Assembly (NCBI GenBank): GCA_028820505.1 | Contig: JAPPIT010000172.1 | Coordinates: forward strand, 1 to 62,779 | Length of the DNA: 62,779 nt | From: Defluviicoccus sp. | Lineage (GTDB): Bacteria; Pseudomonadota; Alphaproteobacteria; MPNO01 | Direction of reading: 5' to 3' | Shown: piece by piece, positions 50,528 to 60,351 of the stretch | How the letters are laid out: each line of letters starts with the position of its first letter | How positions within the stretch are numbered: the stretch's first letter is position 1 | Notes under the pieces: generated by a model | Database searches by the model: none | Seen by the model: the letters and a program-made list of their open reading frames with translations, nothing else | What the model was told of the DNA's origin: nothing | Made by a program: the position numbers and the translations under genes

Positions 50528-51418
50528 TCAGATCACCCGTGAAAGCGCGCGCATGGCCGTCACGCGCGCGGTTGCCATGGCGATGACCGTGGCGACCGGC
50601 GGCAGGCAGGCGAGAACGATCCATTGGATCGGCGACAGAGTCATCTCCGGCACCATAAACGCATTCCCGCCGGGCGCATAGCGGCCCAGGAGGATCAGGG
50701 CCCCCGCCGCGAGCGCGCAACCGACGATACCGCCCTTGATCGAGAAGTTGGCGGAATGGGCGACGAACTGTCGCGCGATGTAACCGTCCCCGGCGCCGAT
50801 CGCCTGCAGGATTCCGATCTCTTCCCGGTGCGAGGAGAGCCCCGCCCGGGTGGCGAAGATCGCGGTCATCGTCGCGATCAGCCCGAATATCGCGGCGACC
50901 ACGACGCCGAAGACCTGAAGCGCCAGGGCGAACCGCAGGACGTATGCCAGACGGATCCCGTGATCGTCGATCCGCGTGCCCGGGACGGCTGCGTCCAGCG
51001 CGACCTCCAGCGCGACGATGTCCATCCCGGCATCGGGCCGGAGCCGGACATCGATCAGCGCCGGTAGGGGCAGGGCTTCCATCTCCGCCCCGGCGCCGAG
51101 CCAGGGTTCGAGCAGGGAACGCACGACAACCGGATCCACCGGTTCGGCATCGGCGATCGCCGGTGTCGCGCGGAGCAACGCGACGATTTCGGCGACCGCT
51201 TCTCCGCCGGTCCCGGACGGCGCCGGAACCTGGACCGATATCTTGCCCGCAAGCGCTGTCCGCCAGCCCTGTTCCGCGTTCCGGATCGCCATCGTCGCCG
51301 CCAGCGCGAGGGTCACGACGAAGAGCGCCGCCGCGACGATCCACGGGCCGTAGCGGCTCCCCGCGTCCCGTCTCAGGGGCAATACCCCCGCGGCGGAGTA
51401 GGCGCTTCCGGCCGTCAT
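50528..51418 (-). CDS. ftsX: Cell division ABC transporter permease FtsX
   Basis: 296 residues. An N-terminal transmembrane helix (PWIVAAALFVVTLALAATMAI) is followed by a periplasmic domain of about 130 residues and three C-terminal helices with the FtsX-domain cytosolic turn REEIGILQAIGAGDGYIARQF. With FtsE it transmits a signal that controls peptidoglycan hydrolases at the division site. The periplasmic part is short and divergent, as in other alphaproteobacteria. Start overlaps ftsE (ATGA). Confidence 0.9.
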   Translation of the reverse strand: MTAGSAYSAAGVLPLRRDAGSRYGPWIVAAALFVVTLALAATMAIRNAEQGWRTALAGKISVQVPAPSGTGGEAVAEIVALLRATPAIADAEPVDPVVVRSLLEPWLGAGAEMEALPLPALIDVRLRPDAGMDIVALEVALDAAVPGTRIDDHGIRLAYVLRFALALQVFGVVVAAIFGLIATMTAIFATRAGLSSHREEIGILQAIGAGDGYIARQFVAHSANFSIKGGIVGCALAAGALILLGRYAPGGNAFMVPEMTLSPIQWIVLACLPPVATVIAMATARVTAMRALSRVI

Positions 51419-52143
51419 GCTTCCGCGTGCTCGCCGATCATGCCCTCGACGGGATCGGCGCGGACCAGCTCGCCACCGTCGAGGACATGCGTCGGGTGGC
51501 CGAACCGGCTTACTAGGGACTCGTCATGGGTGGCGAAGACGACGGCGGTTCCGACCTTGTTGAGCTCCTCCATCAGATGTATCAGCCGCATGGCGGCGTT
51601 CTCGTCGACGTTCCCCGTGGGCTCGTCGGCGAGCAGGAGATCGGGGCGGGCGATGACCGCGCGCGCCACGGCAACCCTTTGCTTCTGCCCCTCCGAGAGG
51701 GCCTCCGGCAGCTCGTCGAGTTCACGCCCGAGACCGACCCAACGTAGCAGTTCGGTCACGTTTTCGCGGATCTCGCCGGCGTTCGCCTTCGCGATGCGGA
51801 GCGGCAGCGCAACGTTTTCCGCCGCCGTCAGATGGGAAATCAGGCCGAATTCCTGCGACACGACTCCGATCCGCCGCCGAAGCGCGGGCCGGTGCTTGCG
51901 GCCGAGCCGGGAAACGTCCCGGTCGAACAATCGCACCGTGCCCCGGGTCGGACGGAGCGCCAGATGGAGAAGTCGCAAGAGCGAAGTCTTGCCGGCTCCG
52001 CTCGGGCCGGTCAGGAAGTGGAACGAACCGGTCTCCAGCGACAGGGACACGTCGCGCAGGACTTCCGGACCGGAACCGTATTGCAGGCTGACATCCTCAA
52101 GCCGGACGACCCCCGTCTCCGCAGTCAAAAAGGCCTCCGCCAT
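51415..52143 (-). CDS. ftsE: Cell division ATP-binding protein FtsE
   Basis: 242 residues. Walker A is GPSGAGKTS, the Q-loop follows in VSQEFGLISHLTAAENVALPL, the signature is LSEGQKQRVAVARA, Walker B is LLLADEPTGNVDE and the H-loop is VVFATHDE. Its start VVRLEDVSLQYGSGPEVLRDVSLSLETGSFHFLTG is typical of FtsE. ATG at 52143 is chosen as the shortest frame still covering the domain; an upstream frame to 52311 runs into the divergent gene. It energises FtsX. Confidence 0.92.
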   Translation of the reverse strand: MAEAFLTAETGVVRLEDVSLQYGSGPEVLRDVSLSLETGSFHFLTGPSGAGKTSLLRLLHLALRPTRGTVRLFDRDVSRLGRKHRPALRRRIGVVSQEFGLISHLTAAENVALPLRIAKANAGEIRENVTELLRWVGLGRELDELPEALSEGQKQRVAVARAVIARPDLLLADEPTGNVDENAAMRLIHLMEELNKVGTAVVFATHDESLVSRFGHPTHVLDGGELVRADPVEGMIGEHAEA

Positions 52144-52197
52144 CGTGACGGTGGAAATTCGCACGACCGGGCGCCGCACGCAAACTCTCCCCTCGTC

Positions 52198-52227
52198 TTG
52201 CCTGCCAACCCGGCGCGGCCCTATAAA
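52198..52227 (+). promoter_or_regulatory. Candidate promoter of the DUF3426-hpt operon
   Basis: TTGCCT (52198-52203) and TATAAA (52222-52227) are separated by 18 bases, about 30 bases before the ATG at 52256 and within the intergenic space shared with divergent ftsE. Confidence 0.4.
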
Positions 52228-52255
52228 TCGCGATGCGCCAGCAGGCCGAATTGGC

Positions 52256-53005
52256 ATGATCCTTGCCTGCCCCGACTGCTCTGCCCGGTTCCTGGTCCCT
52301 GACAGCGCCATCGGTGCGCTTGGCCGAACGGTGCGTTGCGGCCGCTGCGGTCACGTCTGGCATGTGCCCCCGCCAGCGGAACCCGTTCCCCCCGCCGCCG
52401 GTTCGGCGGACATCGGGCCGTCGGCGGCTGCCGAACCGGAGGACGCGCCGACGGGTGAGGCGGACGACGACGGTCCCGCCCCTGCGCCGGACGGTCCGGG
52501 CGAGGCCCGGAGCGGCGGGTCCGCCCGGCCGGCCCAGCTGCCCGTTCTGCGGCGCGAGCCCAACCGGTGGCCGGCGCGCCTCGCCTGGATCGCGGTCGCG
52601 GCGGTCGCGATCGTTCTCGCCGCCGCCGCGGCGTGGCAATACCGGGTCGAAATCGCTGCTCAGTGGCCCGACGTCGAGCCGCTGTACGAAGCGTTCGACG
52701 CGAACCCGTTGCCTCTCGGGTTCGGCCTGCGATTGACGATCGAGGAAACGGTCAACACGGTAAGGGACGGCAAGCGGGTCCTTTCGATTAAGGGGCGTAT
52801 CGAGAACGTGACGGCGCGCGCCCGCAAGGTGCCGGGTCTCCGCGGCATCCTGTTCGACGAGAACCAGCGCGTCCTGCGGCGCTGGACCGTTCCGGTTCCG
52901 GCGACCGAGCTCGCGCCCCATGGCGGGGCCGAGTTCAAGACCGATCTGACGGACCCGTCGGAGAACGCGGTTCGCATTTCCATCGTTTTTCACGAACCGG
53001 GGTAA
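52256..53005 (+). CDS. Zinc-ribbon, DUF3426 membrane protein (MJ0042-type)
   Basis: 249 residues. An N-terminal zinc ribbon (CPDCSARFLVPDSAIGALGRTVRCGRCGHVW, two CxxC pairs) leads into a Pro/Ala-rich linker, a single transmembrane helix (RLAWIAVAAVAIVLAAAAAWQYRV, about residues 108-131) and a C-terminal DUF3426 domain with VLSIKGRIENVTARARKVPGL. The family is common beside ftsEX and hpt in alphaproteobacteria but its function is not known. It starts a plus-strand operon whose next gene begins two bases after its stop. Confidence 0.87.
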   Translation: MILACPDCSARFLVPDSAIGALGRTVRCGRCGHVWHVPPPAEPVPPAAGSADIGPSAAAEPEDAPTGEADDDGPAPAPDGPGEARSGGSARPAQLPVLRREPNRWPARLAWIAVAAVAIVLAAAAAWQYRVEIAAQWPDVEPLYEAFDANPLPLGFGLRLTIEETVNTVRDGKRVLSIKGRIENVTARARKVPGLRGILFDENQRVLRRWTVPVPATELAPHGGAEFKTDLTDPSENAVRISIVFHEPG

Positions 53006-53006
53006 A

Positions 53007-53543
53007 ATGTCGGACACTAGGCCTGCCATCGAAACACTGATCTCCGAAGAAGACATCGCGGGACGCGTCGCCGGCCTGGCCGACGAGATCGCCGAATCCG
53101 CCGACAAGAACTTTCTGATCGTCGTCATCCTCAAGGGCAGCTTCGTCTTCGCGGCCGACCTGATCCGCGCGCTGGAGCGCGTCGGCGTCGAGCCCCAGGT
53201 CGATTTCATGACCCTGTCGAGCTACGGCACCGGGACCGAGAGCTCGGGGTCCGTCGCGCTGGTCCGCGACATTTCGGAGGACGTCGCCGGTCGGGACGTG
53301 CTGGTCGTCGACGACATCCTCGAGTCCGGCAGGACGCTCGCCTATGCCTGCGACCTCATGCGGGCGAGGGGGGCGTCGAAGGTCAGGACGTGCCTTCTGC
53401 TCGACAAGACTGGCAAGCGCAGCGTTCCGATCGAGGCCGACTATTGCGGATTCGAGATCGGCGATCGCTTCGTCGTCGGCTACGGCCTGGACTACGCGCA
53501 CCACTATCGCGGGCTTCCCTACATCGCCGTCGTCCAGCGTTGA
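53007..53543 (+). CDS. hpt: Hypoxanthine phosphoribosyltransferase
   Basis: 178 residues. The PRPP-binding loop is VLVVDDILESGRTLAYACD (about residues 97-115), preceded by VVILKGSFVFAADLIRAL and the DFMTLSSYGTGTESSG segment, and followed by the base-binding region EADYCGFEIGDRFVVGYGLDY. It converts hypoxanthine or guanine plus PRPP to IMP or GMP in the cytosol. It is co-oriented with the DUF3426 gene with almost no gap. Its end faces the TIGR02302 gene 28 bases away. Confidence 0.95.
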   Translation: MSDTRPAIETLISEEDIAGRVAGLADEIAESADKNFLIVVILKGSFVFAADLIRALERVGVEPQVDFMTLSSYGTGTESSGSVALVRDISEDVAGRDVLVVDDILESGRTLAYACDLMRARGASKVRTCLLLDKTGKRSVPIEADYCGFEIGDRFVVGYGLDYAHHYRGLPYIAVVQR

Positions 53544-53571
53544 GGCGGCGAAAGGCTGCGGCGCTTCCGGG

Positions 53572-56079
53572 TCAGAAGCGTCGCAGGAGCCGGTCGATGT
53601 AGTCGAGCTCGGGCTGCGGCCGGTGGCGCTGGCCGGCGCGATGGCGCAGCTCCTCGAGGATCCTCTGGGCCCGCTCGACGGCGCTCTCGTCCGGTATGTC
53701 GACGTCCCTTGTGTCGATCCCCAGCTCGTTCGGCATGAAGCGGCCGAGCGGATCGCGACGCAGCTGCAGCGGCCGGAACTCCCGGTTCAAGCCGATACCG
53801 GGTCCCCGGTCCATCTGCTGCATCATCTGTTGGACGATGCCGCGCCCGGCGCGTTGCAGCGCGTCGATGGCGCGGCCCTGCGGTCCCACCGAATCGCCGG
53901 GCGCGTTGCGATCGAGCGCGTTCGCCGAATCGCCCATGTTTCTTTCCGCTTCGTCGAACGCGCGTCCCGGCGCGCCCGGCGCGCCCTGGCCGGGCTGCAT
54001 GCCCATCCGGCGGAGGGCTTCCCGCAGCTGGCGAAGCGCCTCGCGGATATCGCGCTGCGTCGCCGCCCCCTGCTGCGAGGTCTGGGAGTCCGGACGGCCG
54101 CTCCTCGGCTGCGATTGACGGAAGCTGCGGTTCATCAACGTCCGCTGGCGTTCGATCAGCTCACGGAGTTGATTCAAGGCCTCGTTGCCGGCCCGTGCCT
54201 GCGGGCTCATCTGCGGCGGCCGGCCCGCGCGGAGGTTCTCCAGCAGGTTCTGCAACGCCGCCAGCATCTGCCGTGCCGCATCCCGCGCGCCCGAGCGCAT
54301 GAGGTCGCGTATCTGGTCCAGGACACGCTGCAGATCGGTGCTTTCGAGCAGACGCTGGGTCGGGTCGAACGGCAGCGCCTGCTGCCGGTCCGGCTGGTTC
54401 TGCAGTTGCTGCGCGAGCTCGCTCAGGAACCGGTCCAGCGCCCGCTGCAATTCGTCCATCAGCCGCTCGAGCTCTTCGTCCGGAGCGTTGCGGGCGAGCG
54501 CTTCCATAAGGTTCTGCTGCGCGCGCCTCAACTCGCGCTCCGCGATCGAGACCTCCCCGTCCTCGATCCCCAGCGCCGTGTCCCACAGAAGGTCCCTGAC
54601 GCTGTCGAGCGCGCCGTCCCCCGGCTCGTGCGCGAGCCGGCGATGCGCGGCGGTGAGCGCGAGGAACGTGACGATGCTGTCCTGGTAGGCGGCGGGATGG
54701 AGTGCGATCGCCTGCAGCGCCTGCGCGATCGACTGCCGCCGTTCCGGCTCGATGGTCAGGCGCTTGCGCTGCTCGATCACCTGTCTGGCCACCGGGTGGC
54801 GGAACACGCGCTCGGGCAGCGTCAGCCGGGCGTCGTCGCTGGCCGCGGTCTGGCCCGCGCCGTCGCGGGCGGCAAGGCGGATCGCCACCGGCAGGCCCGC
54901 CCAGCGATGCGGCGTCAGGTCGTGATAGCTGGCCGCCTCCGCGGCTTTCGCACCGGGACGCGGAAGGGCGAGGTCGATGGTTTCGACTTCCTTGCCCATC
55001 ACCGTTCCGCGCTCGTAGGTCCGGCGGATCTCGGCCCGGACGCGGTCGAGCCCGTAATCGTCCTCCGACTTGTAGACCAGCATCAGCGCCTTGCGCTCGG
55101 TCGCCTCGGGAGGCTTGGCGAACGCGATCGTGGGCGGCCGGTCCGGAATGGCCTCGATCCGCCAGTCCGCGAGAACGTCCCCGTCGATCTCCACGGCGAG
55201 ACGACCCGACGCCTCGACCGGCGCTTCGACCGAGGCGTTCCCCGCATCGACGCGTTCGAACGGCATCCGCGAAACGCCGAGCACCAGCTCCGCCTTGCCC
55301 GGTGCGTTGGCCAGCCGCGCGGTGAGCAGGCTGCCCGCCGGCACCCGGATCGGCGGCGCGACGGCTGGCAGGGGGCTGTCTTCGCTCCCCGCCGATTCCG
55401 TTCCGGCGGACGGAAGCCTGGGGAAGATCGGCGCTTCGCCGGTATAGGCCGGCGGCGTGATCCAGACCTCAAGGGCCGGTTGCGGGACCGCGGCGCCGCC
55501 CGAAAAGGTGGGGGTCAGCGCTTCGCGCAGCCGTTTGCCCGCGTCCGGCCAGGCGACCGATACGGCGACGACCGCAAGCAGGGCCGCGGCGAACCGGAAC
55601 GCCATCGGATCGCGCGCCGCGACCTCGGGGCTGGGAATTCCGGCCCTGATATCCCGGGTCGAAGCCGCTACGCGCCGCCGGTGTTCCCGCCAGAGCGCTT
55701 CGGAATCGGCATCGCCGAGACCCTCGGCGAGGTCGTCTTGGAGCGTCTGGAGCGGGCGATGCGGCAGCGCGTTGACGCGTTCCAGCCGGCGGCGCCCGGC
55801 GTCGGCGCCCGGTACGGAAATCCGGCGAAGGCCGAACCACAGCAGAACTGCCGCCCCCACGAGGAACGCCGCGAGCGCCACGGCGTGCAGCCAGCCCGGC
55901 AGCAGCGGGAGGACACCGAAGAGCGCAAGAGCGAGGAACAGGACCGCGACCGAAAGCGCCGGCCAGAGGCCGCGCCAAACCTGTTCCCAGACCATGGACG
56001 CGCGGGCGAGCAGAAGCTTGCCGCCGTATCGCGGCGGCTGTCTCTCCTCGCTTCGGTCTTGTCCCGAAAGACGGGCCAT
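53572..56079 (-). CDS. TIGR02302 family membrane protein (DUF4175)
   Basis: 835 residues. Two hydrophobic helices lie in the first 85 residues and one more near 165-180; the rest is a long periplasmic-type region with low-complexity and coiled-coil segments rich in Gln, Arg and Glu (for example DALQRAGRGIVQQMMQQMDRGPG and ELEYIDRLLRRF-type end). The TIGR02302 family is specific to alphaproteobacteria and its role is unknown; it usually lies next to lysA, as here. No catalytic motif is visible. Its 5' end is 39 bases from the lysA stop. Confidence 0.85.
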   Translation of the reverse strand: MARLSGQDRSEERQPPRYGGKLLLARASMVWEQVWRGLWPALSVAVLFLALALFGVLPLLPGWLHAVALAAFLVGAAVLLWFGLRRISVPGADAGRRRLERVNALPHRPLQTLQDDLAEGLGDADSEALWREHRRRVAASTRDIRAGIPSPEVAARDPMAFRFAAALLAVVAVSVAWPDAGKRLREALTPTFSGGAAVPQPALEVWITPPAYTGEAPIFPRLPSAGTESAGSEDSPLPAVAPPIRVPAGSLLTARLANAPGKAELVLGVSRMPFERVDAGNASVEAPVEASGRLAVEIDGDVLADWRIEAIPDRPPTIAFAKPPEATERKALMLVYKSEDDYGLDRVRAEIRRTYERGTVMGKEVETIDLALPRPGAKAAEAASYHDLTPHRWAGLPVAIRLAARDGAGQTAASDDARLTLPERVFRHPVARQVIEQRKRLTIEPERRQSIAQALQAIALHPAAYQDSIVTFLALTAAHRRLAHEPGDGALDSVRDLLWDTALGIEDGEVSIAERELRRAQQNLMEALARNAPDEELERLMDELQRALDRFLSELAQQLQNQPDRQQALPFDPTQRLLESTDLQRVLDQIRDLMRSGARDAARQMLAALQNLLENLRAGRPPQMSPQARAGNEALNQLRELIERQRTLMNRSFRQSQPRSGRPDSQTSQQGAATQRDIREALRQLREALRRMGMQPGQGAPGAPGRAFDEAERNMGDSANALDRNAPGDSVGPQGRAIDALQRAGRGIVQQMMQQMDRGPGIGLNREFRPLQLRRDPLGRFMPNELGIDTRDVDIPDESAVERAQRILEELRHRAGQRHRPQPELDYIDRLLRRF

Positions 56080-56118
56080 CGAACCTCGCCCCGGTCCGCG
56101 CTCTCCGCCCCGGCCTCC

Positions 56119-57381
56119 CTATTCGAGCCAGCCCGGCAGGCGGTCCAGCGCCTGGAGTATAGCAGGTTCCTGAAACGGGCGGATCACCGCGTGCGCATCG
56201 CCGTGAACCATAACCTCTCCGATCAGCCCGCGGCCATTATACTGGGACGCCATCACCGCGCCGTACGCGCCCGCGCCCTCGATCGCGACGAGATCGCCCT
56301 CCGCCAACATCGGCAGCTCAACCCCGCGCGCGAGATAGTCGCCGGTTTCGCAGACCGGTCCGACCACGTCGACCCGGCGGGTCTCCTCCCCCCCGGCGCG
56401 CGCGGCAACCGGGACGACCCCGTGCTCGGCCCTGTAGAGCGTCGGGCGCAGCAGGTCGTTCATCGCGGCATCGACGATCACGAACCGCTTTTCCGGCGTT
56501 TCCTTCGAATAGAGGACCCTGGTCAGCAGGAGCCCCGCGTTGCCCACCAGGCGCCGTCCGGGCTCGACCACGATTCCGCAACCCAGCGCGCCCACGGTGT
56601 CGCGGACGATATCGGCGAAATCCCCGAGGCCCGGAGGCGTTTCGTCGATATAGGCGATGCCGAGCCCGCCGCCGAGGTCGAGACGCTCGACGGCAAATCC
56701 CGCGCGCCTGAGCCCGCGCACGCAAGCCGCGAGCGCCGCGAAGGCGCTTCGGAACGGAGACAGATCCAGGATCTGCGAGCCGATATGGATCGCGAGCCCG
56801 ACCATGCGGATGCCGGGCGTCCGGCAGCCTTGTTCATAGACCCGCGCCGCATCCTCGATCGGAATGCCGAACTTGTGCTCGTAACGGCCCGTCTCGATCT
56901 TGTCCGCGGTGTCCGCGGCAATGTCCGGATTGACGCGGAGCGCCGTGGGCGCGGTCGCGCCGAGACCGTGCGCGACCTCGCCGAGAGCCGCGAGTTCGGC
57001 CTCCGACTCCACGTTCAACTGGCCGATTCCTGCTGTCAGCGCCTGCGCCATCTCGTCGCGGGTCTTGCCGACGCCGGAGAACACGATGTCCGACGGGCGG
57101 ACGCCCGCCGCCACGGCGCGGGCGAGTTCCCCGCCCGAGACGACATCCGCGCCGGCGCCCAGGCGGGCGAGGGTCCGGATGACCGCGAGGTTGGCGTTGG
57201 CCTTGACCCCGTAGCAGATCTTCGCGTCGAGACCGGCCAGCGCGCCGGCGAACTCGCGGTAGGCGTCCTCCATCGCGGTCTGGGAATAGACATAGACGGG
57301 CGTGCCGCAGGTCTCCGCTATCGTTTCCAGCGCGACCCCTTCGGCATGAAGCCGCCCGTCCCGATAGGCGAAAACGCTCAT
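56119..57381 (-). CDS. lysA: Diaminopimelate decarboxylase
   Basis: 420 residues. The PLP-binding Lys is in ICYGVKANANLAVIRTL, HIGSQILDLSPF and LDLGGGLGIAYIDE form the phosphate region, EPGRRLVGNAG gives the Arg, and VGPVCETGDYLARG carries the Cys/Glu pair from the partner subunit; the C-terminal MASQYNGRG Tyr contacts PLP. It decarboxylates meso-diaminopimelate to lysine. ATG at 57381 overlaps the lptM stop (ATGA). A longer frame upstream lies inside lptM and argH and is not used. Confidence 0.95.
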   Translation of the reverse strand: MSVFAYRDGRLHAEGVALETIAETCGTPVYVYSQTAMEDAYREFAGALAGLDAKICYGVKANANLAVIRTLARLGAGADVVSGGELARAVAAGVRPSDIVFSGVGKTRDEMAQALTAGIGQLNVESEAELAALGEVAHGLGATAPTALRVNPDIAADTADKIETGRYEHKFGIPIEDAARVYEQGCRTPGIRMVGLAIHIGSQILDLSPFRSAFAALAACVRGLRRAGFAVERLDLGGGLGIAYIDETPPGLGDFADIVRDTVGALGCGIVVEPGRRLVGNAGLLLTRVLYSKETPEKRFVIVDAAMNDLLRPTLYRAEHGVVPVAARAGGEETRRVDVVGPVCETGDYLARGVELPMLAEGDLVAIEGAGAYGAVMASQYNGRGLIGEVMVHGDAHAVIRPFQEPAILQALDRLPGWLE

Positions 57382-57527
57382 GAGGGCGGCGGGCCGGAGG
57401 GATATTTCCGCGGATACGAGTCCTTCTGCCCTTCCGGCAACTCGGGATCGCCTTTCACGCCGCAAGCGGCCGCGAGGCAGGCCGCCAGCGCGCCGGCCAG
57501 AAACCGGAGGGTGCGCCGCCGGCTCAC
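57378..57527 (-). CDS. lptM: Small lipoprotein LptM (YifL-like)
   Basis: 49 residues with a GTG start that overlaps the argH stop (GTGA). A short Arg-rich N-terminus, a hydrophobic stretch and a lipobox-like end, [14 protein letters not shown], fit a lipoprotein with the acylated Cys followed by Gly. In other proteobacteria LptM helps LptD assemble in the outer membrane. The gene is always found between argH and lysA in this group, which is exactly the position here. A PPPS tail closes it. Confidence 0.85.
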   Translation of the reverse strand: MSRRRTLRFLAGALAACLAAACGVKGDPELPEGQKDSYPRKYPSGPPPS

Positions 57528-58942
57528 AGGAACCGCTCCCGCGCGCTCCGCACGCCATCGAGCACGCGCTCCGGCGCGGTGCCGCCCGGGCTGTTGCGCG
57601 CGGCGACCGCGCGGTCGATGTCGAGCACGTCGTAAACCTCCTCGGTCAGCCCCGGCTCCACGGACTTGAGCGCCTCCAGCGGAAGGTCCGCGAGGTCGCA
57701 CCCCGCCTCCTCCGCGCATTTCACCAACGCGCCGGTGACCCGGTGCGCCTCGCGGAACGGCATGTCGCGTTCGCGCACGAGCCAGTCGGCGAGGTCGGTC
57801 GCGGTCACGAACCCCTTCTCCGCCGCTTCGCGCATCGCGCCGGTGTCGAACGCGGCATCCCGCATCATTCCGGTCATCGCCGAGACCGCGAGGCCGAGCG
57901 TGTCGACCGCATCGAACAGCGGCTCCTTGTCTTCCTGCATGTCCTTCGAATAGGCGAGCGGCAACCCTTTCATGACGATCGCGAGCGTCGTCAGCGCGCC
58001 CACGATACGGCCCGTCTTGGCTCGGACAAGCTCCGCGGCGTCGGGATTCCGCTTCTGGGGCATGATCGACGAGCCCGTGGTGAAGGCATCTCCGAGGCGT
58101 ACGAAACCGAACTGCGCGGAGCACCAGAGCACCAGCTCCTCGCCGAGCCGCGAGAGGTGGGACGCCGCGATCGCCGCCGCCGCCAGGAACTCGAGCACGA
58201 AGTCGCGGTCCGAGACGGCGTCGAGCGCGTTCGCCGCCGGCCGGTCGAAACCGAGCGCGGCCGCCGTCCTGTCGCGGTCGATCGGGTAGGGCGTTCCGGC
58301 GAGCGCGGCGGCGCCGAGCGGGCATTCGTTGAGCCGCCTGCGCGCATCCGCCAGCCGGCCGCGGTCGCGCCCGAGCATCTCGACATAGGCGAGCAGATGG
58401 TGACCGAGCGTGATCGGCTGCGCCGCCTGGAGATGGGTGAGGCCCGGCATCGCGCTCGCGGCGTGCTCTTCCGCCCGGTCGACAAGGACCGCCTGCAGCC
58501 CCCGAAGCGCCGCGTCCGCCTCGTCGATCGTGTCGCGCAGCCAGAGCCTGAGATCCGTCGCCACCTGGTCGTTGCGCGACCGCGCGGTGTGGAGCCGTCC
58601 GGCCGCCGGGCCGATCAGCTCCGTCAGCCGCGCTTCCACGTTCATGTGTATGTCCTCGCGCCGGCGCGAAAACGCGAACGTGCCGGACTCGATTTCCGCC
58701 AGAATCCTGTCGAGGCCCGAGAGGATCGCCTCGCCGTCGGCCTCGCCCACGATCCCGCACGCGACAAGCATCTCGCAATGCGCCTTCGAGGCCCCTATAT
58801 CATGGGCGTAGAGCCGCCTGTCGAAATCGATCGAGGCGTTGATCCGCTCCATGACCTCGCCGGGTTCGGCGGAGAAGCGCCCCCCCCAGAGCGCGGAGGA
58901 GCCCCCGGGGCCGGTCTTCCGATGAGATCCCGTATCGTTCAT
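57524..58942 (-). CDS. argH: Argininosuccinate lyase
   Basis: 472 residues. [28 protein letters not shown] near the start, [17 protein letters not shown] and the fumarase-superfamily signature [16 protein letters not shown] are all intact. It splits argininosuccinate to arginine and fumarate. ATG at 58942 (MNDTGSH) gives a normal N-terminus; an ATG nine codons upstream is less likely. The first 21 bases overlap the divergent thioredoxin-like gene. The stop overlaps lptM. Confidence 0.95.
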   Translation of the reverse strand: MNDTGSHRKTGPGGSSALWGGRFSAEPGEVMERINASIDFDRRLYAHDIGASKAHCEMLVACGIVGEADGEAILSGLDRILAEIESGTFAFSRRREDIHMNVEARLTELIGPAAGRLHTARSRNDQVATDLRLWLRDTIDEADAALRGLQAVLVDRAEEHAASAMPGLTHLQAAQPITLGHHLLAYVEMLGRDRGRLADARRRLNECPLGAAALAGTPYPIDRDRTAAALGFDRPAANALDAVSDRDFVLEFLAAAAIAASHLSRLGEELVLWCSAQFGFVRLGDAFTTGSSIMPQKRNPDAAELVRAKTGRIVGALTTLAIVMKGLPLAYSKDMQEDKEPLFDAVDTLGLAVSAMTGMMRDAAFDTGAMREAAEKGFVTATDLADWLVRERDMPFREAHRVTGALVKCAEEAGCDLADLPLEALKSVEPGLTEEVYDVLDIDRAVAARNSPGGTAPERVLDGVRSARERFL

Positions 58943-59527
58943 GGACTCTCGAAACACGCCGGGCTGCACGCGGTCCGCGCCGCCCTCGCCTGTGTCGCCC
59001 TATTCGTTGCCGCGGCCGGCTGGTCTCTGCTCCCCGGCGATGCCGCGGCCGCTCCGCCGCCCCGCACCGGCTGGATGGAGAATTTCGCCGTCGCCGAGAT
59101 GGGCCCGCCGGCGCCCACCGCGGCGTTCACCGGCCGGGACGGCAAGAGCTATACGCTGGAAAGGTTTCGCGGCAAAGTCGTTTTGGTCAATTTCTGGGCC
59201 ACATGGTGCGGCCCCTGCGTCCGCGAGATGCCGTCGCTGAAGCGCCTCAACGCGCGCCTCGGCGGCGAAAATTTCACCGTGCTCGCGCTTTCCCAGGACC
59301 GCGACGGCTGGACCCGCATGGCGCCGTTCCTGGAGAAGCACGATCTCGACGGGCTGCCGGCGTTTCACGACCTGAAGGCCCGCGCCGCGCGCGCCGCCGG
59401 GGTGCGCGCGCTTCCGACTTCGGTGCTCTACGGCGCGGACGGGCGCGAGCTCGGCCGCCTCACCGGCCACGCGGAATGGGACTCCGACGAAGCCCTGGCC
59501 CTTGTCCGGCATTACATCGACGGCTAG
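58922..59527 (+). CDS. Periplasmic TlpA-like thiol:disulfide oxidoreductase
   Basis: 201 residues. A signal peptide (hydrophobic [18 protein letters not shown], about residues 20-37) is followed by a thioredoxin-like domain with the active site [27 protein letters not shown] and a cis-Pro loop [12 protein letters not shown]. It is exported and probably reduces disulfides in the periplasm, for example during cytochrome c maturation. Its start overlaps divergent argH by 21 bases and its stop overlaps the LigB-type stop on the other strand at a shared CTAG (59524-59527). Confidence 0.88.
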   Translation: MRSRIVHGLSKHAGLHAVRAALACVALFVAAAGWSLLPGDAAAAPPPRTGWMENFAVAEMGPPAPTAAFTGRDGKSYTLERFRGKVVLVNFWATWCGPCVREMPSLKRLNARLGGENFTVLALSQDRDGWTRMAPFLEKHDLDGLPAFHDLKARAARAAGVRALPTSVLYGADGRELGRLTGHAEWDSDEALALVRHYIDG

Positions 59528-60351
59528 ACGCGCCACTCCGCCAGACAGCAACCGATCAGCGCCTCCGGCATCGGGATGTAGTCGACCATGTCGAACCCCT
59601 TGCTGCCCGCGGCGGCATGGGAGATCACCCAGGCGCGCAGCTCCGCCCCGCCGTTGCCGGTGTTCTCCAGCATCGCGTCGAGCTCGGTCGCGAGCCGGTC
59701 GTCGGGCGCGTTGCGGAACAGCTCGATGCAGGCGTGGTCGAAGGGCTCGTCGATCCACCCCATGGTGGTTTCGCCGATCGAATGGCTGAGCCCGCCGGTG
59801 CCGAGCACGGCGACCCGGATGTCGCCGGGGTAGCTCTCGATCGCCTGGCGCACCATCCGGCCCCAGGCGAGGCAGCGCCGGGGCGAGGGGAAGGGCTTCT
59901 CCACCAGGTTGATGAAGATCGGCACGATCGGCAGCGCCGGATCGAGGCCGAACTGCCAGATCGGCACGCACATCCCATGGTCGAGCTTGAGCCGCATCGA
60001 ATAGGCCGGATCGAAGTCGGCCGCGAAGGCCTCCTCCAGAATATGGCGGCCGAGCCCCTCGTGCCCCGGCAGCGTCTCGTGCGGGTAGACCGGCTTCATG
60101 AAGGGCTCCGGCGGCCCCTCGTGCTCGGCGCCGATCCCGACGCAGAAGGCGGGCATCACGTCGAGGAAGAAATTGACCCAGTGATCGGTCGAATGGATCA
60201 CCAGCACGTCCGGTTCGGCGGCCTTCAGGCGATTGCCGAGGTCGGCGAACCGGGTGACCACCCAGTCCCGGGTCTCGTCCTTCAGCGTGTCCCAGTTGCG
60301 CGCGATGTTGGGTCCGTGCGAAGCGGCGAAGCTGCCGACGAATTCAGCCAT
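59524..60351 (-). CDS. Extradiol ring-cleavage dioxygenase, LigB-type catalytic subunit
   Basis: 275 residues of the class III extradiol family. His12 in ASHGPNI and His57 in STDHWVNF are the iron(II) ligands, matching protocatechuate 4,5-dioxygenase beta; KLDHGMCVPIWQFG and the FDHACIELF region follow. The enzyme cleaves a catechol such as protocatechuate or gallate. PobA elsewhere in the window could supply protocatechuate. Overlaps its LigA-type gene by eight bases. Confidence 0.88.
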   Translation of the reverse strand: MAEFVGSFAASHGPNIARNWDTLKDETRDWVVTRFADLGNRLKAAEPDVLVIHSTDHWVNFFLDVMPAFCVGIGAEHEGPPEPFMKPVYPHETLPGHEGLGRHILEEAFAADFDPAYSMRLKLDHGMCVPIWQFGLDPALPIVPIFINLVEKPFPSPRRCLAWGRMVRQAIESYPGDIRVAVLGTGGLSHSIGETTMGWIDEPFDHACIELFRNAPDDRLATELDAMLENTGNGGAELRAWVISHAAAGSKGFDMVDYIPMPEALIGCCLAEWRV

